A DNA stretch of 64,000 bases from Gonatopus flavifemur (Eukaryota > Arthropoda > Insecta > Hymenoptera > Dryinidae): positions 248,001 through 312,000 of the forward strand of contig JAFFJZ010000076.1 of the NCBI GenBank assembly GCA_018340375.1, in the 5' to 3' direction. Made by a program: the position numbers and the translations under genes. Below, in pieces: positions 56,146 to 64,000 of this stretch. The notes under the pieces are model-generated. The model saw nothing but the letters and a program-made list of their open reading frames with translations, ran no database searches and was not told the DNA's origin. Numbering within the stretch: the first letter of the stretch is position 1; each line of letters begins with the position of its first letter.

Positions 56146-59012
56146 TCATGCATTACCCGACAGTTTAAACCGATTCAAGGAAACACCAAACAATTCCATC
56201 GACCGATCGAAATTATTTGCTAATTCACAAATGCGAGAAATCGGATCATAATTTCCAAATCTAGATTTAAATTGTACAGGTCTAAATAAAACCGCTCTCC
56301 TAACTGGTCTACCGGGGATGTTAAAATTAACTTTACTCAGCAATGACTCGCAATCAAGAAAACCATTAATCAATTTAAAAAGAAATAGAAGATCATTCAT
56401 TTGTCTCCGCTCTTCGAGGGTAGTTATATTCATTCTGTGAAGAATTCTGGAGTAATCATGGTCAGAATATCTCATAGGGCAGCCTATTCTAAAAGCAGCA
56501 AAGCGTAAAAACTTGTGTTGCACACTCTCAATCATTCTAATATCCTTCTTAACGGAGACCAGATAGGGGACGCATATTCAAGATGGGGTCTAATTAAAGA
56601 GGAATATAGCACTTTTAATGACCTAACATTTTTTAAATCACTAGAAAATCTTTTGACGAAGCCAAGATTTCTCAGCGCAGTACCACAAGCTTTCACAGAA
56701 TGCTCGAAAAAATCAAAGTCATCATTTATAGTTACACCAAGATCAACATAAGATTTAACAGTATTCAATGTAACATTTGCAATCTTGTAGGAGAATATGA
56801 GAGGATTCCTTGACCGCGAGATTCTCATTACACAGCATTTTTCTAAGTTCAGATGCAGGGAATTACGGGTGCACCAAGAATCTAATCTTGATAATACTGA
56901 CTGTAAGTGATGAATATCCGCAAGACATTTTATGTTCTTGAAGATTTTTAAATCATCAGCAAATACCAGGAGATCACAATCATTGAGAACCTGCCCAATG
57001 TCATTTATGAATAGCAAAAATAAAAGTGGACCAAGGTGAGAACCCTGAGGGACTCCCGAAGGAGGTATAATCGGTTCAGAAAAACAGTTCCGACCTTTTA
57101 CCATCTGCACCCGATCAGTTAAGTAACTCTGGAACCAAAGTTTCAGATTACCAGATATTCCAAAGCTACTCAACTTAGATAGAAGAACGCTGTGAGATAC
57201 AGTATCAAACGCTTTACTGAAATCAGTGTAAATAACATCAACTTGTGAGTTATTCTCCAGCGCAATGGCGGTGAAATTACAGAAAGCAACCAAATTCTTA
57301 GTAGTAGACCTCATTGACATGAAACCATGTTGTTCCGGGATAATAAGAGGAGACAACAAAGGAGTAATCTTGTCAACTACCACGCGCTCAAAAATCTTAG
57401 ACATAACATTTAAAATACTTATAGGTCTATAATGCTTAGCATCCAGTTTATTACCATGCTTGAAAATAGGAGAGATCAGGCTCGTTTTCAATTCAGCAGG
57501 GAAACATCCGGGAGATAGAGATTTATTAAAGATAATCCAAAGCGGTCGAGAAAGAATAAATTTGCAAGACTTGAACAGCAACGGCGGTAGGCCATCAAAT
57601 CCTGGGCCCTTGCTCGTATCTAACGAATCAAGAACAGAGTAGATCTCTCCTATGGTAATAGCTAAATCAGAAAGCATGTTAAATGACATATCATGTCTAG
57701 AATGGTTAACATTAACCGAGTTATGTGAAGCAAGAACCGATGAAAAGTGATCAGCAAAAAGGTTAGCCATTCCAGCTGCAGAGTCCGCAAATACATTATT
57801 TAACATGATAGTACTAGGTAAGTCATTAGATGAACGCTTACTGTTAACAAAATTCCAACAAGATTCAACATCCTTCTGAATATTAGTCTCAACTTGGCGA
57901 ATGTAATTCGAATAACAAGCCCGAGCTCGTGATTTACATTGAGCACGCAAAAAAGAGAACGCTAAATAATCGCCGCGACTATAAGACGATTTGTAAATCA
58001 TATGGGCAACTTTCTTTCTTCTAATTGATTTTTTGAGCTCAGGAGTAAACCAAAGAGGATAAATAGATCTTTTGATCAATGTTTTCGGAACGTACAACTC
58101 AATAGCCACAGAAAGTTGATCATACAAAAAACTAATAGCAGTATTTACATCCATGCATTTGAACTCCATATCCCAATCAATTTGATTCAAATGCTGCCGT
58201 ATAGAAAAAAAATCAGCCAATTTATAATTATACCGGTACGTGTCGGTACAAGACAAAGATCTCAATGCAAGAGAATACAATCTAATTTCGATGGGGGGAT
58301 GATAAGCATCACAATGTAGGAGGTAATCAACCGGACTAATAGTTTCAACATACTCATCGGTGGTAAAAATCAAGTCCAGCATACCATTGAAATCATTGTA
58401 AATATTGTTTTTTTGATATAAACCAAAGTAGTTGAAATATTGAGACAAAATCTCCACCGAAGACCTTTCATTCAGTGTCATACCAGGACGAAACGATGCC
58501 GTTGGAGAAGAGTCGTCATTGCGCCAAACCACATGCGGAAGATTGTAGTCACCGAAGAGAAAAATTGAAGAATCATAATCCTGACACAGTACCTCGGCCT
58601 GAGAAACACAATGTTCAAGGTAAAGAGATGATGATGAGGCAGGGGGGAAGTAACTTGCTCCAATAAAAACAGACTTCGAATTAAACTGCAACTTGACAAG
58701 AATATGTTCCACGCTAGTAGGCGGCAAATCAACCAATGCACTATTCAATTACTTTTTGACCGCAATCAGCACACCACCTCCTCGAGAAAAAACACTGGTG
58801 CACCTGCTCCTGTCCAACCGATACAAGACATAATCATGAAAGGACAATTTTTGATCAGATATGTTATCCGTTAACCAGGTTTCAGAGAAGACAATGACAT
58901 CATACGTAGAAGTAAGAGATGAAAGTGAAATTTGCAAATCTTGAAGTTGAGTACGAAGACCACGAACATTCTGATAGTATATCAAAGGGTGAGTTATAGG
59001 TTTTTTTCCTGG
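56146..59012 (-). pseudogene. LINE ORF2: endonuclease and reverse transcriptase
   Basis: Reading from about 59012 (PGKKPITHPLIYYQNVRGLR), the N-terminal AP-endonuclease domain shows QNVRGL, SETWL, then GDYNLPHVVW, LDLIFTT and HPPIEI. An in-frame TAA at 58751-58749 interrupts it after IAVKK. The RT domain follows (KHYRPISILNVMSKIFE, YTDFSKAFDTVSH, SGVPQGSHLGPLLFLLFIND), with the catalytic FADDLKIF. One -1 frameshift around 56535-56550 moves the C-terminal region (MIESVQHKFLRFAAFRIG) to another frame, which runs to TAA at 56146. About 950 residues in all, typical of CR1/Jockey-clade ORF2. There is no RNase H. Catalytic residues are otherwise intact. Confidence 0.9.
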
Positions 59013-59818
59013 GGCACAGTACGTGTGTCAACAATCGTTGGCAATCCATTTATATACTTGATTGTTTTGTTGGTATCACCACCATCGATCAGATTCTTGA
59101 GTTCCGTACGTAACGTGGTTAAATAATTTCTTTCTTGAACAGTTCGATCTTGATAAATTTTAAACGGTCCATTGTAATTAGATTTACGTTTCAAGATATT
59201 TATAACATCCTGAGACGATGGAAAAGAAACACAAATAGGTCTGTGTTTGTTCGCAACCTTTTTACCGATTCTATGCAACCTAATATTATCATGAATGGAA
59301 GGATAAATGTTTCGGAGTAGTGTTTTCACCTTCGCTGCATCATTTTGCTGTTGAATGTCCGGCGTCTCATCAATACCAACAATAATAATATTGCGAGTTC
59401 GCTTCTGTCGCTCGTTGACTTCATGAATAATCGTTTCAAGATCACGAGAATCGCGAGCTTGTTTTGAAACGTCGAGTTTGTTCTCAACTTCAGTCAATCT
59501 CGCAGTGAGGGAAAGAATAGGTTGACTAAGAGAAACTATTTTGTCCTCGTAAACCCGAGTAATTTCATCACGAAATTTCGAAAATTCTTCAGAGATGAGC
59601 TCCTTTATATTTACCAGCAGAAACGAGTCTTCTGGCAAAGATGAAACATTTTAATGTGAAGAAGCATCTGAGCAATCGATGAGTTTGTTCACACTCCACG
59701 GATGATTACATCTGTGCACACATCCTGGATGCGAATGAATATCCTACGTAAGACAGCTCACAGGATTAGAGACAGGTTTAGTACAACCTTTACAGATTTT
59801 CTTATCTTGTCGTGGCAT
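58994..59818 (-). pseudogene. LINE ORF1 with zinc finger, coiled coil and RRM-like region
   Basis: From the ATG at 59818 (MPRQDKKICKGC) the frame shows a Cys/His cluster, CxxC...C...H...C...C...H, over the first 45 residues. This resembles the PHD-type finger reported in CR1-like ORF1 proteins. Two in-frame stops (after SCLT, and after DCSDASSH) break it. From 59638 the frame is open for 214 codons: a charged coiled-coil-like stretch (SEEFSKFRDEITRVYEDKIV, LTARLTEVENKL) and a nucleic-acid-binding region starting RNIIIVGIDETPD. It overlaps the start of the ORF2 frame. Confidence 0.8.
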
Positions 59819-61857
59819 TGTGAATGTATGAAAAGATCAAAAACGTAGAGCAGATGATAGACACTGGTACTAGAAACACACAACACACATACACGAGATA
59901 TGACTTGGTCAGTTAAAATCAAGATCGATTACGCGTCTGAGGTAGGGTCGAGTGTGATATTGATATACTTTGTCGAAATATTTGTTCATATACAATGAAA
60001 GGAGTACAATACCCCGGAAAACACAGCTCGTTTGAAGAATATTTTACAGTCTTGACAATATTGTATTCAGATCGAATGGATATTATATATGTTGCGAGTT
60101 TTCAGATAAACATATACGCAAATATACCGTATGGTACCGTGTATCGAGACAATTTCTGACCAATCACCGTGTAAGTTGTACTCTATGACTGCTCGTGGCT
60201 GCAGGCCATTAAAGCCGGACTTGTAAGAGTGGATGGAGGCTCATATCCTTTTTGCCCCTACTTACACCACTACTTGTACGTATATATACATACGAGATAC
60301 TATCTGGTTACTTGCACGTAGATATATCCAAGCACCTATCTCGATGTGTGCTTTTCCTTCTTCTGGGCGTGGTACAAACGTATGTACAAATACATACACA
60401 TACTTGCTACATCTTCTGTATAAGAGAGTATATCCTTCAGGTCAACTGACAAGATCGACGATGTGTTACCGTTACACGCAGTGGTAAAAGGGTGGTAGAA
60501 TTTATTCGTGCCATGTTTACGATCTACAATTAATTATAAACAATTTCAGAAAATAAACCACTCTAACAAAGGATGGAACATATAATTTCAATTAAGCTCA
60601 ATCTCAATATATCCTCTAGTACTTGAAAAATGAGTTTTACGAACATATATTCGATGAAACAATGCAATGTAATACATGCGTGGGATTGCAAGGCTATTCC
60701 AAGTATTATTGAATTTCAATAACACATAAAATTACACTTGTATGTATCCAAGTTCATGCTGTTACAATGTGAATTCATAGACTGGACAGTCACGAATCAA
60801 CGAATAGGAGAGCAACGTCGTTACCTTGAAAACGAGGGAATCCTGTGAACTAAACGCGATCAACGGAAGAAAGATACAGAAGGGAGTTGTAATCTGAGGT
60901 CACCTCCTGTGAACCAACATCCTATCTTTTATTGTTATACTCTTATAATGGAACGATTGTACGTGCGCACAACATACAACATAACATTCATACATGAAAT
61001 CTCCTTTCTGCTTGTATCACGAAAGGAAGTATGTTAAGGGTAATTCCAGAAGAGTCCACGTTGAGCCACCCGCTGTGTTTGGTTGATAAGTTTCTCGCTC
61101 GCAATGTATCCGATACACCTTTTTCACCGTATTCTCATCGCTTTTCCCTCCTTGCTCTTCCGTAAGGTCAAGAAATTCGTGATATGAGTAATGAAGTACA
61201 GTTATTTGACTTTCATTCGGTGTTATAGGATCGATCTATATCGATAAACGGATTCAACGCGTCGAATAACTACCGTAATCTCGATTTCGCTACTTTAAAG
61301 GTGAATGACGTCCATATCAATCGGATACACCAGAGAAGAAAGTGTATACTGTGAAGAATCGCGTTTTCTTCGCTTCCTTGAATCATTCTTTTCACAATCA
61401 AGAAAGTTTCTTTCGTCATTAAAAGGAATATCCAAGGGAATTTTCATTCATAAGGAAAAGCATGCCATAGAATCTTGTTTCTCCCAAGAAATTGTGAGAG
61501 CAAAGTTCTTTCATCCATGGGGAATTCACTGCAAAAACTGGAGTCTTATTTTAAAATATTTTTGTAGTCACTTTTCAAACATTTTTTCATCTGGTGTCCG
61601 AGGTTTGGTAACTGATTCGGAGTGCTTTTGGAGTGTCAAATGTGAAATGAATATCAGATTTCTTGGATCAACTCATTTTCTATCATCTTTTATACACAAT
61701 TTTCATATATAATCTATATAATTAATGAATTTTACATATAAAAAGTTATAAAAAACAAGCTGATCCAGCAAATGTGATGTTGTTTTCGTATTCATAATAT
61801 ACTAGCGCCGATGACCGCTTCGCGGTCGCCGTTGCTTCCCAATTATTATGATTTCAC
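59819..61857. other. fringe intron, no element recognised
   Basis: Includes the unlocated LINE 5' end. Frames at 60233-60487 and 61305-61712 have no recognisable motif. 61588-61635 resembles 13255-13300 and may be a dispersed repeat. Confidence 0.45.
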
Positions 61858-61859
61858 CC

Positions 61860-61965
61860 ACCCACACAGCGACACAAATCAGAAGGAGTTCTCAATGCAT
61901 TCATTTTGGATTCTTCTGATGCCACATGAATTCATTATGCACTCTTTCTGAGCTCCGGTGCTGTG
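61860..61965. repeat. Small CACAGC-ended MITE
   Basis: Left CCCACACAGCGACAC and right (inverse) CCTACACAGCACCGGAGC, with GAGTTCTC/ATGCATTC words between. Related to the CC-ACAGCAC class. Confidence 0.45.
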
Positions 61966-62210
61966 TAGGTAGGTAGTACAAGAAGCTCTATGAGAATTGA
62001 AAGAAAATTACGAATCCTCGAAAAGCATTCTTCAAGACTGTCGAAAGTATTCAAATGAATACTTACAGAGTACTTAGAGAACTCGCAAATACCCGAAGAA
62101 TATACCCATACAGAACCGGGAGGTCTTTCGAATGTTCAAAAACGTGCTTGGTCAAAAACGTGCAAATAACGTCTGAGGATGTTCTAAGAACGTCACATGT
62201 ATGTCCTAGG

Positions 62211-62533
62211 CAGGGATGGGTTCTGTGCGCGTCCGATAAGTAATATGCGTTAACTATGCGCAGATTATGCATGAAACATGTAGAATACGCAGAAAATGCA
62301 GAAAATGCATACAACATTGTAAAATTAATTCCGAATTGAAATTCAAAATTCAGAATATATGAAATAGATATTTATGAGTGTTGAAATGGTAAACAATTCA
62401 TAGTTCTAGAATTATAACCCAACTTAACCATAAAAAAAGATGATGCAGAAAACCCCCTTTAGTTATCTGCATAAGTTTTATGCGCACATTATTCCTTGCA
62501 TAAAACCTTCCGTATTATGCGTACCCAACCCTG
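62211..62533. mobile_element. 323-bp hAT MITE with perfect 8-bp duplication
   Basis: Ends CAGGGATGGGT and (inverse) CAGGGTTGGGT, flanked by GTCCTAGG at 62203-62210 and 62534-62541. The interior iterates TTATGCGCA/GAAAATGCA words. An 8-bp duplication and CAGGG ends indicate hAT. Confidence 0.9.
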
Positions 62534-62676
62534 GTCCTAGGTCAGTGCAAATGTCCCGATCAATTCTATTCATGTGCACCATGCGACGTACTGGGAAGGG
62601 TTCAATAAAGGTTTCCATAACGTTGCGTGAAGCTGCGCACATGTTTTTAAAGGTTAGTTTTCATGAAAGTACGTTA

Positions 62677-62886
62677 CACTGAAGAAAAGGTATGGCTCTC
62701 ACAACTCTACTATTTATGTGTTCTTGTTGTCAGGAGGTATAAGGATGCCAGTATAGCTCCCACAGCCGACAGATTGCTATGATAGCGACGCGTTAGACGG
62801 TGGAAGCTATACTGGCATCCTTATACCTCCTGACAGCAAGAAAACATGAATAGTAGAGCTGTGAGAGCCATACCTTTTTTTTAGTG
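62677..62886. mobile_element. TA-flanked hairpin MITE, CACTGAAGAAAAGG ends
   Basis: Arms of about 82 bp, inverse with few mismatches: GGTATGGCTCTCACA, ACTCTACTATT, AGGAGGTATAAGGATGCCAG, TATAGCT. TA lies on both sides (62675-62676, 62887-62888). Non-coding. Confidence 0.85.
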
Positions 62887-63063
62887 TAGGGAAACATTAT
62901 GAGGACGGCCCGTAGTAGATGAAAGGAATGTGTTGAGAACGTACTCAAGGGCATCCAAAATGCTGGTACTCTCAACATTTGGAAAATCTACTCCTCGGGG
63001 ACCAAGACACGCAGAACCAAGTGCACGTGTTCAAAACGTTCAGAGAACATTCTGTGCTGTCTG

Positions 63064-63822
63064 GCCCAGGTAGCACAAGCACGTTCTGAGAAAAATCTAA
63101 GAATATACGTGGAGGATATTCGAATATTCTATGGAGATTCTAATTACGTGCGAATATATTCTACGCACATTCTCAGAATGTTTCAATGAGACTGTTTCAA
63201 ATATTCTCAGAATATGATGTCACGAATATTGTGGGAATATTATAAGAAAATGATGTCGAAATAGAAATTCCTGCCAATATAACTTCTGTATATAACCGAA
63301 AACTAATTCACAATCAATTTTTTCACTGATTAAACATCTGTAATCATGGATTCTTAGCAATATTATGGATTCACATGGATGGGTGAGATACTTATGATTT
63401 GCAACGAGCAATCATAATATATACGATATTTTCCAATATTTTATTACACTTTTGATGATTATTTTTCACGCATGACGCTCTCAAAACATTCGGGATATTA
63501 AAATGCACATTTATAAATTTCTCGTTCCCCGAATACAAATTAAAATAATATATTATCCAAGGGTCTGTCGCCTGTCAACAACATTATCCGCCATTACTGA
63601 ATTCATGTCATTAAGATACTTGCGCATGCGCTGCTCATCAATCTACCTACAAACTTTGTACGCATATTGTACGAACGTTCCTAGAATATTCGAAACAGTC
63701 ACATTCAAATGTTCTAAGAATCTTCTATGAATATTTACGAAGCTTCTTTGTAAGAATATTCGATACAGTACGTTTTACGGATGTTGTGAGAATATTCTCA
63801 GAATATTCTGTGTTACATGGGG
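63064..63822. mobile_element. Word element with iterated ATATTCTCAGAATATT
   Basis: Edges CCCAGGTAGCACAAGC and (inverse) CCATGTAACACAGAATA. Between them are at least ten near-palindromic copies of GAATATTCTCAGAATATTC. Non-coding. The middle (about 63250-63650) is diverged and may hold an insertion. Confidence 0.6.
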
Positions 63823-64000
63823 GGTAGCTCTTTGAGAATTTGAGAGTTATTGCAAAATTTTTGAAGAGTTCTCTGATACTGGAAAATGGTCCAATAGTGG
63901 ACCAAAATCTTCAGTGTTCAGCGATGGCACATGCGGCACGAGCATGTTTCAAATGAACTTTCATCATGTCAGTTCCGAAAGAATTCGTGATGAACTCTTA
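63823..64000. other. Window edge, nothing recognised
   Basis: Short non-coding tail. Confidence 0.4.

Larger units (their letters stand above)
56033..59818 (-). mobile_element. CR1/Jockey-like LINE, nearly full length, inactive
   Basis: A non-LTR retrotransposon on the - strand: ORF1 (59818-58994) and ORF2 (about 59012-56146), then a 110-bp 3' UTR ending in an A-rich tail (the T run at 56033-56040 on the + strand). The 5' end lies somewhere beyond 59818 and was not located. No convincing target duplication. Inserted in the fringe intron in the same orientation as the gene. Only a few lesions (two stops in ORF1, one stop and one frameshift in ORF2) suggest a fairly recent insertion. Confidence 0.9.
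62080..63062. repeat. AACGT/GTTCT-word region ending GTGCTGTCTGG
   Basis: Flanks of the two insertions at 62211 and 62677 contain repeated AAAACGTGC, GTTCTAAGAACGT and ACGTTCAGAGAAC words, and the region ends with the CAGCAC-class terminus (inverse CCAGACAGCACAGAATG). The left end was not found. Confidence 0.45.

Noticed and set aside
61305..61712. 135-codon open frame on the + strand
   Set aside because: No recognisable domain, and part resembles a dispersed repeat fragment also seen near 13255.

Overview
This window is a piece of an insect nuclear genome, AT-rich and dominated by transposons. It probably comes from a hymenopteran, but that is inferred only from overall style: large TE-filled introns, mariner and hAT remnants, and a chymotrypsin-like gene. 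No bacterial, organelle or viral gene was recognised.

Two host genes are supported. On the + strand at 6495-7177 lie the last two exons of a chymotrypsin-fold serine protease; the catalytic Asp and Ser are present and the His exon is not seen. On the - strand, from about 17377 to beyond the right edge, lies the 3' end of fringe, the Notch-modifying beta-1,3-GlcNAc-transferase. Four coding exons (55762-55847, 44400-44565, 20800-20885, 19089-19146) join in perfect phase. They encode the last 130 or so residues and are separated by introns of about 11.2, 23.5 and 1.65 kb. The N-terminal exons must lie beyond base 64000.

Almost everything else is mobile DNA. 1-6330 holds hairpin and iterated-motif elements, including a three-level nest at 4030-6325. 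9189-10625 holds a short MITE and a dead mariner. 14378-16646 holds a nested TA-flanked hairpin element. The 23.5-kb fringe intron carries several fold-back elements, a palindrome with 786-bp indel-free arms (24513-26464), a 2.9-kb element (26781-29697) and an extraordinary insertion stack at 29886-39478. In order of nesting the stack is: a CAGCAC-ended element > a CACGG-ended element (which also hosts an insertion at 30031-31873) > hAT F > a CAGCAC-ended element > hAT A > hAT-like B > element C > an intact DD41D transposase. At three levels the 8-bp target duplications can still be read. The intron upstream of 55847 holds a CR1/Jockey-like LINE (about 56033-59820).

The recurring theme is a set of small fold-back elements that share short conserved ends (CACGG-AGAAAA, CC-ACAGCAC, CCCTAG, CCCATGTGG). 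Their interiors are degenerate iterations of a family-specific near-palindromic word such as GCTG-CAGC, AACGTTCT, TTTACATT, GGCCCA or CAGTACTGGC. I know of no description of this architecture as one group, and it is the most interesting candidate system here.
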